From [Clostridium] celerecrescens 18A (GTDB taxonomy: Bacteria > Bacillota > Clostridia > Lachnospirales > Lachnospiraceae): DNA of 64,000 nucleotides. The translations under genes were made by a program, and so were the position numbers. The DNA lies in NCBI RefSeq assembly GCF_002797975.1, contig NZ_PGET01000001.1:4452001-4516000 (forward strand), read 5' to 3'. Below, piece by piece: positions 1 to 8,928 of this stretch. How positions within the stretch are numbered: the first letter of the stretch is position 1; every line of letters begins with the position of its first letter. The notes beneath the pieces are model-generated. The model was not told the origin of the DNA and searched no databases. It saw nothing but the letters and a program-made list of their open reading frames with translations.

Positions 1-393
1 TACATCCTGCAGATATTTAATAAACAGATTTTTACCTTTGCGGTATTTGGAGTTCTGGTGATTTTACTGTCCTTTTTGCTGGAGATCTTCGGTAAAATAC
101 CGGATAAATTTGCTTTAATCATAATGGAGCTGTCACTTCTTCTTTGCTGCGCATGTTCCGCCTATGCCTTGTTTAATCTTCAGGCCATAGAAAGCTATTA
201 TGCCGGCCTGGATTTCCAGTATTTGCGGTTAGAAAGTGCAAGTGATTATAAGCCTCATTTTGCCACGTTCCGAATTGGATTGGGAATCTACATTTCCTAT
301 ATTCTCTGCTGTGCTTTTTATATCGTTGCCATTGGCAGAAGCCATTTTAAATTCCAGAAGAATCAGAAAAAGAGGAGCACAAGGAATGGATAA
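1..393 (+). CDS. Membrane protein, 5' end outside the window
   Basis: The reading frame is open from the first base, so the gene starts upstream of the window; about 130 residues are visible. Three hydrophobic stretches of roughly 20 residues can be seen, followed by a very basic tail rich in Lys, Arg and Gln, which suggests an integral membrane protein with a cytoplasmic C-terminus. The stop overlaps the start of the next gene by 8 bp, so the two are translationally coupled. I do not recognise the family. Its position next to a sugar-type ABC ATPase and lyase genes suggests a role in that locus, but this is inference. Confidence 0.6.
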   Translation, partial: YILQIFNKQIFTFAVFGVLVILLSFLLEIFGKIPDKFALIIMELSLLLCCACSAYALFNLQAIESYYAGLDFQYLRLESASDYKPHFATFRIGLGIYISYILCCAFYIVAIGRSHFKFQKNQKKRSTRNG

Positions 394-835
394 TCGGTTG
401 CTTGAAAAAGAAAAAAAGGCATACGTGTCATTATATAAAAAGGATGTGCTGCCATATTCACTGATACTATGTGCCATATTGGCTGAACTCACTTATGATA
501 TCATGGTTTTGGATGTGATGCCTGTAAGTTACCTGATGGGAGTTACGGTAATGATTAATATTGTGATATTGTTTGTACTTTTTACCTGTGCCGTTAAGGT
601 CAATATCTATCATAAAAATTGGGCTGCCATTGCTGTTTTTCTTGGTATCTACATGCTGGTAAGAATGTCTGTGCTGGTTCCCCTTGTGTTAAAGCCCTAT
701 GCCAGGCACATGGAGATCATGGCTGCAAATCTTTTGGGAGGACTCATGCTTCTTACGGCCGGCTTCATCAGTTTGAAGCATACCAACAGAAGACAGAGGC
801 TTCAGGAACAGTTAAAGCAGACAGATGCCAGCTAG
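386..835 (+). CDS. Small four-helix membrane protein of unknown function
   Basis: The 149-residue product begins at an ATG that overlaps the stop of the preceding gene, with an AGAGGAG ribosome binding site about 10 bases upstream. Four hydrophobic segments span roughly residues 22-43, 47-70, 78-98 and 113-133; the ends are charged and the C-terminus is rich in Gln, Arg and Lys. The frame stays open further upstream (to 236), but the ribosome binding site and coupling favour the start given. It lies in the same operon as the MalK-like ATPase 15 bp downstream. It has no EAA loop typical of ABC permeases, so it is not an ordinary permease subunit. Function unknown. Confidence 0.65.
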   Translation: MDNRLLEKEKKAYVSLYKKDVLPYSLILCAILAELTYDIMVLDVMPVSYLMGVTVMINIVILFVLFTCAVKVNIYHKNWAAIAVFLGIYMLVRMSVLVPLVLKPYARHMEIMAANLLGGLMLLTAGFISLKHTNRRQRLQEQLKQTDAS

Positions 836-850
836 GATGAGGTGAAAAAT

Positions 851-1954
851 ATGGGAAAACTCCTGTTTAAAAATATAAGTAAAGCATATGCAAATGGATT
901 TTGTGCGGTCAATAACTTCAATTTAGAGATTCAGGATGGAGAATTTATTGTTCTTGTGGGACCGTCAGGCTGTGGAAAGTCAACCATCCTGCGCATGATT
1001 GCCGGGCTGGAAAAGATATCTGACGGAGATCTGATTCTGGATGATAAGGTAATCAATAAATGTCCGCCGGTAGAACGGGATATTGCTGTGGTATTCCAGG
1101 ATTATGCGCTATATGGCAATATGACGGTTTATGACAACGTTGGGATGAGCATGCGTGTCAGACATGAAAAAGACACGGTTATTTATGATAAGGTGCAGGA
1201 AGCTTCCGGTATATTAGGAATCGGAAGCCTGTTAAAACGTTTGCCGGGACAATTATCCGGGGGACAGAAACAGAGAGTGGCTCTGGCCAGATCCGTAGTA
1301 AGAAAGCCAAAGGTATTTCTTATGGATGAGCCGTTGTCGAACCTGGATGCAAAGCTGAGAACCAGTACAAGGGCTGAAATTGTAAAGCTCCAGAGGGAAT
1401 TAAAGGTTACGACTGTTTATGTTACTCATGATCAGACAGAGGCCATGACAATGGCAGACCGTATGGTGGTATTAAAGGACGGAATAATCCAGCAGGCAGG
1501 AACCCCAAATGAAATTTATTATGAACCCTGCAATTTATTTGTAGCAGGTTTTATTGGAGCGCCTCAGATGAATTTTATAGAAGGAAGGGTGGAGGGCAGC
1601 CGGTTTGTGTTTGGCTCTCATACACTTTTCCTGCCCCAGAAAATCGCGGATCCCTTAAAACAATATTCTGACAGGGAACTCATATTGGGAATCAGGCCGG
1701 AGCAGTTTTCCATTTCCAATGGGAAAGATATGAATGTAATTGCAGGAGAACTGGAAAACAAAGAGTTTTTAGGTAATTGTTATATTTTATATGTGAGGTT
1801 CGGAGAATCGGTCTTGGCATGCCAGATCGAAAGCATGGAGGACAGCTTTGACGGGCAGGTCAATATCCACTTTGGAATGGAACATATCTATTTTTTTGAT
1901 AAGGAGACAACAGAATTGCTGATGCATGCAAAGGCGGGGGAGAATGATGAGTAA
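851..1954 (+). CDS. ABC transporter ATP-binding protein, MalK/MsmK/UgpC type
   Basis: This 367-residue protein is a carbohydrate-type ABC ATPase. It shows Walker A GPSGCGKST at residues 37-45, a Q-loop (VVFQDYALYGNM), the signature LSGGQKQRVALAR, Walker B VFLMDEPLSNLDAKLR and the H-loop YVTHDQTEAM, followed by a C-terminal TOBE-like region of about 130 residues as in MalK. It would energise oligosaccharide uptake at the inner face of the membrane. A GTG nine bases upstream is possible, but GATGAGGTGA is spaced correctly for the ATG chosen. No permease or solute-binding protein is visible here, so they either lie upstream of the window or the ATPase serves several transporters, as MsmX does. 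Confidence 0.9.
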   Translation: MGKLLFKNISKAYANGFCAVNNFNLEIQDGEFIVLVGPSGCGKSTILRMIAGLEKISDGDLILDDKVINKCPPVERDIAVVFQDYALYGNMTVYDNVGMSMRVRHEKDTVIYDKVQEASGILGIGSLLKRLPGQLSGGQKQRVALARSVVRKPKVFLMDEPLSNLDAKLRTSTRAEIVKLQRELKVTTVYVTHDQTEAMTMADRMVVLKDGIIQQAGTPNEIYYEPCNLFVAGFIGAPQMNFIEGRVEGSRFVFGSHTLFLPQKIADPLKQYSDRELILGIRPEQFSISNGKDMNVIAGELENKEFLGNCYILYVRFGESVLACQIESMEDSFDGQVNIHFGMEHIYFFDKETTELLMHAKAGENDE

Positions 1955-2348
1955 ACAGTTAACCGGAATAGCGAAAGCGATGATTATAATTTCATCTGTG
2001 GTGCATCTGATCTTTACCAATATTCATGTAAAGGCTCTTCTGCTCCTGGAACATGAGATGTGCGGTTTTGTGATGTTCCTGTTTGTTCTGATGGGACTGG
2101 TGGCTTTATTTGAGACGACCCGGATAAAGAAAAAAGAAGCAGCAGAACGGATTTTCACCGCATTGATTTGTTTTGTAACAGCAGGATTAGGATCATATCT
2201 GGTCATGATTTATCGGGATGCGATTTCAGTGCAGCGTTCTCTTGATGTGGGTGTGGTATATCGTGCGGTAGTTTTCAGTATGGCAATCATTTTGGCTTAT
2301 GTTATTTCCGGCCTCCTGCTGATTGCTGATTTAATTAAGAACAGGTGA
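1947..2348 (+). CDS. Small four-helix membrane protein of unknown function
   Basis: The 133-residue product starts at an ATG overlapping the ATPase stop by 8 bp, the same coupling seen between the first two genes. An AGGCGGGGGAG ribosome binding site precedes it. Four hydrophobic segments lie near residues 6-27, 36-57, 70-90 and 104-127. The stop is 7 bp from the next start, so the whole run 1-6785 reads as one operon. It resembles the 386-835 product in size and topology, though I see no clear sequence identity. Family not recognised. Confidence 0.65.
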   Translation: MSKQLTGIAKAMIIISSVVHLIFTNIHVKALLLLEHEMCGFVMFLFVLMGLVALFETTRIKKKEAAERIFTALICFVTAGLGSYLVMIYRDAISVQRSLDVGVVYRAVVFSMAIILAYVISGLLLIADLIKNR

Positions 2349-2355
2349 TGGGATC

Positions 2356-2865
2356 ATGACAGGCAGAGAAAGAAAATATGGAAAAAAGAAGATTTCAGAC
2401 AATGTGAAAGCAGGAGTTTTCAGGTGGTGGATCGCAGGTATGTGCTACTTTTTTATTGGATTCGGCACCCAGTCCGGAATTTTTGCCGATCCACTGGATA
2501 TGATTTTTTTCCTTGGGCTGGGATTGGGGCTTGCAACCTTGTTACTTTATAATCCGGTTGCTTACCGGATGTTTGATATAGTAAGAAAAGGGAAAATTTA
2601 CAATCAAAACTATTTTGAACGGAGCGGGTGGCAAAATGCAGTTTTAAAGCTGGTTGAAATCCTAAAAAATATGATTCTTGTGTTTTTGATTTATATGACG
2701 TACCAAAGCGTAAATCTGCTGCTGGAGAGACTGCTTCACCTTCCGGAAGGAACGGTCACCATCCCGGGAGAACCCATTGGCTTTGCTGTGATTTACACCA
2801 TCTATTATTACCTGCTGACCGGATTGATGGATAGCGTGGCCGAAATGAAGAAGGAGGAGAAGTAG
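2356..2865 (+). CDS. Membrane protein of unknown function
   Basis: The product has 169 residues. A basic N-terminus of about 20 residues is followed by hydrophobic segments near residues 23-43, 46-66, 97-117 and 136-158. Between helices 2 and 3 there is a charged loop with a short amphipathic stretch. It ends with an acidic and basic tail five bases before the first heparinase-like gene, so it is co-transcribed with it. I do not recognise the family. It is the fourth small membrane protein around the ABC ATPase and may be part of an unusual uptake system for uronate-containing oligosaccharides. Confidence 0.65.
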   Translation: MTGRERKYGKKKISDNVKAGVFRWWIAGMCYFFIGFGTQSGIFADPLDMIFFLGLGLGLATLLLYNPVAYRMFDIVRKGKIYNQNYFERSGWQNAVLKLVEILKNMILVFLIYMTYQSVNLLLERLLHLPEGTVTIPGEPIGFAVIYTIYYYLLTGLMDSVAEMKKEEK

Positions 2866-2869
2866 AGGC

Positions 2870-4846
2870 ATGAGCAATCTTGTATTTATTGGTGATATAG
2901 GGCCTTACAAAGAACAGATCAGAGGCGTGAGAAAAAAGCAGTATCAAAGGCTGCTTCAGCAGGCCGACCGGTATGAGTCGTATCAACTGCCTGCACACCA
3001 TCCTAAAGAGAGCACCACATATATGGGGGTTGCAATTATGAACCTTGCTCTTGCCTATTGCCTGAGCGGGGAGGAGAAGTATCTTTTCCAGGCTAAGCGG
3101 TTCATTGGGGCGGTTTTGTCCTATGAGCAATGGGGGAATGCCCATTTGGTGAATGTGGATTTATCAGCTTCTTGGATATTATTTGGGTTATCCCTGGGAT
3201 ACGACTGGCTCAAACCATTTTTAGGGCAAGAAGAAAAAGAGAAAATTCTGGCTAAGATCAGACATCACGCAGATATTATGTACCAGTATAAATTGGACAC
3301 ATACGGCCAAGGCTGGTCAACCAGCTATTATCAGAACCACAACTGGATCAATATGACAGGTCTGGCAGCGGCAGGTTATACGCTTTCAGAGACTTATGAC
3401 AAGGCCAGCCAATATACAGAGGAAGCAAAAAAGAATTTTGGCAGAGTGTTTTCTCTCCTTGCAGATGACGGTTCCAATTATGAAGGTGTTCCCTACTGGA
3501 GATACGGAGGAATGTGGCTGTTTGTATATGCCCATCTGCTTAAAATACAGGAGGGTATGGATTACTTTCAGACAAGCAATTATCTGAAGAATACTTTTTA
3601 TTACCGCATATATCAATCCTGCGGCGATTTTGAACAGCAGATGAATTTTGGAGACAGTCATGACCGACACAGCGGACATGCCCCCTGTGTCTATTATAAG
3701 GTGGCTGCCGAGTATGGGGATGGCTTTGCTCAGACTTTTGCTAATCTTGTTCTTAATGAATTCCTCATGGCTGAAGCGGAAAAGAGTAAAATCAAACCGG
3801 GCATCTTACCGGAGGCCGTATTTGAATTTCTATGGTATGATCCGCAAGTGTCAGAGAAGCCCCTTTCTCTTCTTCCAAAAGTCCGGTACTTTGAAGACTT
3901 GGGTTTGCTGTCAATGAGAGAAGACTGGAGCAGAAGAAGCAAGGTTCTGACAATAAAATGCGGCTGTCCCGGAGGCAGAAAACAGTGGATGAATGGCTGG
4001 GACTTATACCGCAGGGAAGGCTTGGATTGTCTTTCCCTTTCCCACCATCATTCAGATAATCTTTCTTATATTTTTGTAAGGGGAAGTGAATATCTGACCT
4101 GTGAAGACGGATATAACCGTAATCTTATGCCGGATAACCACAATGTAATTCTGGTAGACAATCAATATACGGATGCGGAAAATGTAAATGACATTTATAT
4201 GAGCAGTGCCTGGAAAAGGCTGGAAAAAGATCCCTTTTATCCCATTGAAGAAAAATACCGGGGAGAAGTGGTTTACTTAGAGCTTGATGATTCCTTGGCT
4301 ATTTACAAAGGCGAAACCTCCGGAATATATCCGGAAGCCCTTGGCATGAAAGAAGTAAGCCGGCTGTTATTTACCGATCAGTTATTCTTTTTCCTGTTCG
4401 TTAACGTGTGTGTGTCTGACAGGGATCATATTTACCGTATTATTTCAAATACGGATATGCCGGCACAAAAGCAGAACGATCATACCTACTATTATCCAAT
4501 GGAGACCGGAGGTATTACATATACTGTTTTTTCAGATCAGGAAATCTGTTCGGATCAGTACACCCAGGAAGTTGTCAGTGTTATGACAACCCAGGAGCCG
4601 GATAAGCTTTGCAGAACTTTCATCAATACTTTGTCATTTCAATCAGCAGCTCCCACAAGAAAACAAACGTTGATCGAATGCTTTACCTTTGATGGAATGA
4701 ATACGGAGATTATCTTTAATGGTGAGAACCTTCATGTCAGACATGGAGACAAAGACTATCAGTTGATTTTTGGAGATGAAATGACTGTAAATATCATAGA
4801 GGTCATCAGCAATAGCGGAGAAAGAAAAAGTTACCGGGTTCCGTAA
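2870..4846 (+). CDS. Heparinase II/III family polysaccharide lyase, cytoplasmic
   Basis: The 658-residue protein has the two-part architecture of the family. The N-terminal alpha/alpha toroid (about residues 20-330) carries the conserved YQNHNWINMTG motif, and the C-terminal beta-sandwich begins near residue 340 and carries LSHHHSDNLSY, with the His-Ser-Asp region usual in Hepar_II_III domains. Such enzymes cleave uronate-containing glycans by beta-elimination, leaving an unsaturated uronate. No signal peptide is present, so it should act in the cytoplasm on imported fragments. It lies between the membrane-protein cluster and a second family member 25 bp downstream. The glycan (heparan, chondroitin, hyaluronan, alginate) cannot be told from the sequence alone. 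Confidence 0.82.
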   Translation: MSNLVFIGDIGPYKEQIRGVRKKQYQRLLQQADRYESYQLPAHHPKESTTYMGVAIMNLALAYCLSGEEKYLFQAKRFIGAVLSYEQWGNAHLVNVDLSASWILFGLSLGYDWLKPFLGQEEKEKILAKIRHHADIMYQYKLDTYGQGWSTSYYQNHNWINMTGLAAAGYTLSETYDKASQYTEEAKKNFGRVFSLLADDGSNYEGVPYWRYGGMWLFVYAHLLKIQEGMDYFQTSNYLKNTFYYRIYQSCGDFEQQMNFGDSHDRHSGHAPCVYYKVAAEYGDGFAQTFANLVLNEFLMAEAEKSKIKPGILPEAVFEFLWYDPQVSEKPLSLLPKVRYFEDLGLLSMREDWSRRSKVLTIKCGCPGGRKQWMNGWDLYRREGLDCLSLSHHHSDNLSYIFVRGSEYLTCEDGYNRNLMPDNHNVILVDNQYTDAENVNDIYMSSAWKRLEKDPFYPIEEKYRGEVVYLELDDSLAIYKGETSGIYPEALGMKEVSRLLFTDQLFFFLFVNVCVSDRDHIYRIISNTDMPAQKQNDHTYYYPMETGGITYTVFSDQEICSDQYTQEVVSVMTTQEPDKLCRTFINTLSFQSAAPTRKQTLIECFTFDGMNTEIIFNGENLHVRHGDKDYQLIFGDEMTVNIIEVISNSGERKSYRVP

Positions 4847-4871
4847 AACAGGGAAAAAGTGAGGTATGGGA

Positions 4872-6785
4872 ATGAAGTATGTAAATGACCGATTTTATGA
4901 ACGGATGAATGGAGAGGACAGGAACCGGGAGCTGATAAAGGAAATGAAAAGAGAGGTAGATGAGTTTCTTCCTTATTTTTCTGACTCTCCTGACCGGTTA
5001 AGCCGTTGGGGGCACTACTATTTTTGTGACGAAGACGGAGGACGGCTGATTTTTGATATAAACTCCCCTGACAGGCATCGGTGCGAAGTGTGCAAAAAGG
5101 TGTATAAAAGTGAAATTTTAGATGGCGTTTGGGTTTATTTCTACCGGAATAAAGCGGTGATCATGGCGCTGGTATCTGCATTTGTTTATAAAGCCACAAA
5201 GGAAAAAAAGTATTTTGATTATTCTGTGTCAGTAATGGAATATTACGCCCGTCATTATAAGGAGTTTCTGATGCATAACAAAGAAAATCTGACCGCAGAT
5301 TCCTATGACGCAATGCCCTGGGGATGCGGAAGAATGATGCCCCAGGGGCTGAATGAATCCATTGTTGCTATACGTTTTGTCCAGGCCATCGAGATATTAA
5401 GAGATGAATTAAGTCCTGATTTTCTTGATCTGGTGTATCACAATATGTTCCGGGAAATGTATTTTCTGCTGGCACCCCAGGCCACCAGAATTCATAATAT
5501 CAGCTGTTGGAATCTATCCGCTATCGGTGTCATGGGGCTGGCTTTCCAGGATCAGGAGATGATTGATTTTGCATTCAACAGTGAGTTCAATGTAAGAAAA
5601 CAGCTTGAAACAGGAGTGACGAAAGACTTTTTCTGGTATGAAGGATCCATTCATTATAACTTCTTTTTGCTGGAAGGCATTACGTATCTGTTTCTGTTCA
5701 GTAAGGTTTATGGTTATGATTTTGGAAAAACCGGGATTGAAATTTTGCAGAATATGTTTGTACAGGCATATAATTATGCATTTGACAATCAATTTCTGCC
5801 CAATCCTAACGATGGCTGGCCCAATCTGAATTTACGCACATTCAGTTATATCTACCATACGGCTGCCAGGGCTATGGGAGAGGACAGCCCGATCGGCAAT
5901 CTCGTGAAGAACATTGAAGTGTCCGATTCTGTTCGTACGCCCCTGCCTTTATCAGAGCCATATTATTGCAAAAACAGTGTTTGTCTGGAAGAACTTTTGT
6001 TTAATATTGACTTTGATTATGAGAAATTTACTCCGATTAAGCAGCATTCAAACAACTTTCCTGAATCCAATTTTGCAATATTGAGAAATGACAAATGGAA
6101 CGGGTTTATGAAATATGGATTAAATGGAAAGTCACACGCCCATCCGGACATCATGAATGTGGAACTGATGTATGGGAATCACAGAATATCCAGGGACTTG
6201 TCAAATGCAGGGTACCGGGCCCGCCTGTGCAATGAATGGCACAGGAAAACCCTGTCTCATAATACGGTCTGCTGGAATGGAACGGACATAACCTCTGTGA
6301 GTCCAGGAGAATGCCTGTATTTTGATAAAAATAAAGTGACTGCAGCGGCAAGAAATGTCTATGATGGTATTCACTATACCAGGACGATACAGATCTTAGG
6401 TAATACCTTTACGGATAATTTCCGGGTGGAAAGAGGTATGAGTGGGATATTTGACTACGTGTTCCATTTGGAATCTGCTCTTAGCTTGGAATATGATCTG
6501 GATCTGGAAGATGGGAACCTGGGATTTGAAAAAAATGGCTATCAGCATATCCTTGAAACCAAACGGGTAAATACAAAAGAAAATCATGTCGTGTTGCGGG
6601 CCGGGGCAGAAGATGTAATGTGGAATATATGGATCGACCTGACAGGGAATCACCAGTTATACCTCTTAAAAACATTGGATAATCCGGTGAATCAAAGGAG
6701 AAATACAATTTTACTTAGGAATACAGGAACATCTCCCCATTATCATTTAAAAATAATGGCGGAGGAAAACAATAAAAAAAGCTGA
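4872..6785 (+). CDS. Heparinase II/III family protein with CxxC element
   Basis: The product has about 637 residues. Near residues 50-85 it has FCDEDGG and RCEVCKKVY, a small element typical of one heparinase II/III subgroup. It then has toroid motifs (CWNLSAIGVMGLA, WYEGSIHYNFF) and a C-terminal beta-sandwich with GKSHAHPDIMN and KTLSHNTVCWNG, which carry the expected His residues. It has no signal peptide, so it is probably cytoplasmic. A start two codons upstream is possible, but the GTGAGG ribosome binding site fits the ATG at 4872 better. The gene follows the first lyase by 25 bp. The two lyases are dissimilar and may cut different linkages in sequence. Confidence 0.8.
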   Translation: MKYVNDRFYERMNGEDRNRELIKEMKREVDEFLPYFSDSPDRLSRWGHYYFCDEDGGRLIFDINSPDRHRCEVCKKVYKSEILDGVWVYFYRNKAVIMALVSAFVYKATKEKKYFDYSVSVMEYYARHYKEFLMHNKENLTADSYDAMPWGCGRMMPQGLNESIVAIRFVQAIEILRDELSPDFLDLVYHNMFREMYFLLAPQATRIHNISCWNLSAIGVMGLAFQDQEMIDFAFNSEFNVRKQLETGVTKDFFWYEGSIHYNFFLLEGITYLFLFSKVYGYDFGKTGIEILQNMFVQAYNYAFDNQFLPNPNDGWPNLNLRTFSYIYHTAARAMGEDSPIGNLVKNIEVSDSVRTPLPLSEPYYCKNSVCLEELLFNIDFDYEKFTPIKQHSNNFPESNFAILRNDKWNGFMKYGLNGKSHAHPDIMNVELMYGNHRISRDLSNAGYRARLCNEWHRKTLSHNTVCWNGTDITSVSPGECLYFDKNKVTAAARNVYDGIHYTRTIQILGNTFTDNFRVERGMSGIFDYVFHLESALSLEYDLDLEDGNLGFEKNGYQHILETKRVNTKENHVVLRAGAEDVMWNIWIDLTGNHQLYLLKTLDNPVNQRRNTILLRNTGTSPHYHLKIMAEENNKKS

Positions 6786-6801
6786 GAAAAGGAGATCAAA
6801 A

Positions 6802-7536
6802 ATGAGAGCAATAATCACAGGAGGAACAAGTGGAATTGGCTTAAGCGCTGCCATAGAGCTGGGGAAGGCTGGTTATGACATTATAGTTACAGGAATTAGT
6901 CGAGAGGATGGGAAATCGGCACTGGAAACTCTGAAAAGCCAGGGGATAAACAGTGAGTTTATTTATGCAGATTCTATGAATGAGGAAGACGTCAATCGCT
7001 GCTTTGAAAAAATATCCCAGACTTATGATTCCCTTGATGTGTTAGTGAACAATGTAGGAGGTCTTGGCGGAAGGCAGCGTTTTGAAGAGATGGAGACTTC
7101 CTTTATGAGAAAAGTAATGGCACTTAACTTTGACAGCGCATTTTTTGCAAGCCGTGCAGCCATTCCTTTGCTGAAAAAGGGCAATCATCCATCCATCATT
7201 AACTATAGTACTATTGCAGTTACCTCCGGCGGAGGCCCGGGCGCGGGAATCTATGCTGCAAGTAAGGCAGCAATTGAAGGACTGACACGGGCACTGGCAA
7301 AAGACCTTGCGGATTATGGAATCCGTGTAAATGCCGTTTCCCCTGGCACCATTGATACGGCATTCCATTCTGCAACAAAACGTGAGATCCTGGAGTCATG
7401 GAAGGATGGGATTCTTATGAAACGGCTTGGAGAACCATCGGAGGTAGCGACAGTAATCGGATTCCTTGTTTCTGAGAAGGCCTCCTTTATTACAGGAGAG
7501 ATTATACAGATCAATGGCGGCCAGGTGTTTATCTGA
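6802..7536 (+). CDS. SDR-family NAD(P)-dependent oxidoreductase
   Basis: This 244-residue protein is a classical short-chain dehydrogenase. It has the glycine-rich cofactor motif GGTSGIG at residues 7-13, NNVGG near 83, the catalytic YAASK (Tyr-x-x-x-Lys) near 154 with an upstream Ser (NYSTIAV), and a C-terminal GEIIQINGG of the FabG/KduD type. In this context the best guess is a KduD-like reductase acting on the keto-sugar formed after lyase cleavage, but the SDR family is broad and substrate cannot be read from motifs. It is the third enzyme gene of the operon, 16 bp after the second lyase and 23 bp before the cupin gene. Confidence 0.85.
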   Translation: MRAIITGGTSGIGLSAAIELGKAGYDIIVTGISREDGKSALETLKSQGINSEFIYADSMNEEDVNRCFEKISQTYDSLDVLVNNVGGLGGRQRFEEMETSFMRKVMALNFDSAFFASRAAIPLLKKGNHPSIINYSTIAVTSGGGPGAGIYAASKAAIEGLTRALAKDLADYGIRVNAVSPGTIDTAFHSATKREILESWKDGILMKRLGEPSEVATVIGFLVSEKASFITGEIIQINGGQVFI

Positions 7537-7559
7537 TGATATAGAGAGGGAGTGGCATA

Positions 7560-7889
7560 ATGGTTTTAAAATATGAAGATATAATTCCCGGGAATCCGGA
7601 GCCGGGAATCACCAGGCGTATTCTTGCAAGAGGCGGAAGCCTGATGGGGGTAGAGGCCTCCTTTATAAAGGGAGCAGTGGGAAGTGTACATAAGCATCCT
7701 CATGAGCAGGTCAGCTATATAGTATCCGGTTCCTTCCAGTATGAAGCAGATGGTGTAAAGTATATTCTGAAGGCCGGCGACAGCTATTATGTAGAACCGG
7801 ATTCACTGCATGGCGCAACTGCATTGGAAGATTCTGTGATCCTGGATATTTTTACACCCCAGCGGGAGGACTTTATTGGGGAGGTATAA
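7560..7889 (+). CDS. kdgF: KdgF-like cupin, unsaturated uronate linearisation
   Basis: The 109-residue single-domain cupin has the metal-binding pattern HKHPHEQVSY (His, His, Gln) near residues 42-51 and a second conserved His in PDSLHGATA near 81. This pattern and the length match KdgF, which opens the 4,5-unsaturated uronate released by polysaccharide lyases to the linear keto form. It is the last gene of the lyase operon and is followed by a strong hairpin. The symbol rests on family resemblance plus context; another small cupin function is not excluded. Confidence 0.7.
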   Translation: MVLKYEDIIPGNPEPGITRRILARGGSLMGVEASFIKGAVGSVHKHPHEQVSYIVSGSFQYEADGVKYILKAGDSYYVEPDSLHGATALEDSVILDIFTPQREDFIGEV

Positions 7890-7923
7890 GAAGGAAAGGA
7901 TTTAGTTATAAAATTTTATACAT

Positions 7924-7964
7924 AATGACAGGCTGCCAAAATGATAAATTGGCAGCCTGTCATT
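7924..7964. terminator. Strong hairpin ending the lyase operon
   Basis: Two perfectly complementary 16-base arms (7924-7939 and 7949-7964) flank a 9-base loop. There is no long U run after the stem, but the stem is very stable and lies 34 bases after the kdgF-like stop. Confidence 0.75.
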
Positions 7965-8009
7965 ATTGTATTCCAACCATTATTTTCAATTAAATTAGTA
8001 AACTTGAAA

Positions 8010-8024
8010 AATTATGTCATAATT
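8010..8024. promoter_or_regulatory. Perfect palindrome, candidate operator upstream of the AAC(3)-like gene
   Basis: AATTATG-T-CATAATT is a perfect palindrome with 7-base arms and a single central base, 56 bases before the acetyltransferase start. An operator for a dimeric regulator is plausible. No regulator gene is next to it. Confidence 0.35.
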
Positions 8025-8079
8025 CTTGTGATTGTAGACAGGATGATAATAATCTATTTGGATAAAGAAAGGCGTTATT

Positions 8080-8868
8080 ATGTATACAAAACAAGATCTA
8101 AAGCAGAATTTGAAAGTGATGGGTATTATGCCCAATGACACTTTACTCCTGCACTCATCCATGAAGGCAATCGGAGAGGTTGAAGGCGGGGCAGATACCG
8201 TACTTGATGCTTTTATGGAATATATGTCTGACGGTCTGCTTATACTGCCCACTCATACATGGGCTGCCATGTCAGAATACCACAATGTATATGATCCGCG
8301 AATAGAGCCGGCTTGCGTAGGAATTTTACCCAATCTTTTTATGAGACGGAAAGGAGTACTTCGATCCTTGCATCCAACCCATAGTGTAGCCGTGTACGGA
8401 AAGGATAGTAAGGCATTTATTGAGGGAGAAGAAAACCGAACAACGCCCTGTCCTCCAGGTGGCTGCTATGATCGTTTAAAAGATAGAAATGGTAAAATCC
8501 TGCTTCTTGGGGTTGGTCACGAGCGAAATACTTTTATACATTGCGTGGAAGAACATTTAGATGTACCGGAGCGCCTGACCAAGGTACCCACTTATTTTAA
8601 GATAGTCATACCAGGCAATCAGATGAAGCCCTCCTTTATGCGCTGTCATGACAATCCTGTTACGGATCATATTTCTGATAATTACTCAAAACTGGAGCAG
8701 GCTTTCTACGACAGAAATGCAGCAGTTAAGACCTGTTTTGGCGATGCCGCCTGCATTCTGTGCGATGCTAATGCAGTATATGAAGTGACAAAAGATGTGT
8801 TGTCCCACCAGATTAATTGTATCATAGAATTAGAAACAATTCCTAAGGAGTGGTGGCTGAACGTATAA
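8080..8868 (+). CDS. AAC(3)-family N-acetyltransferase
   Basis: The 262-residue protein has the hallmarks of the antibiotic-NAT (AAC(3)) fold: LLLHSSMKAIGEVEGGADTV near the N-terminus, ILPTHTW, SLHPTHSVAVYG and the acetyl-CoA/active-site stretch GVGHERNTFIHCVEE near residues 147-161. Family members transfer acetyl from acetyl-CoA to an amino group of an amino sugar. It is a separate transcription unit between a terminator and a third lyase gene. Many chromosomal homologues have no proven role in drug resistance. Here an amino-sugar substrate from glycosaminoglycan breakdown is an attractive inference. An AAAGG ribosome binding site lies before the ATG. Confidence 0.8.
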   Translation: MYTKQDLKQNLKVMGIMPNDTLLLHSSMKAIGEVEGGADTVLDAFMEYMSDGLLILPTHTWAAMSEYHNVYDPRIEPACVGILPNLFMRRKGVLRSLHPTHSVAVYGKDSKAFIEGEENRTTPCPPGGCYDRLKDRNGKILLLGVGHERNTFIHCVEEHLDVPERLTKVPTYFKIVIPGNQMKPSFMRCHDNPVTDHISDNYSKLEQAFYDRNAAVKTCFGDAACILCDANAVYEVTKDVLSHQINCIIELETIPKEWWLNV

Positions 8869-8928
8869 GATACCACCCAATTCTATCGTTTTATAAATCT
8901 AAAAAAAGAACATGAATCTGAAAATCGT

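Noticed and set aside
8080..8868. Aminoglycoside resistance gene
   Set aside because: AAC(3) fold is clear, but chromosomal homologues often lack resistance activity and the context is a glycan locus; resistance is not claimed.
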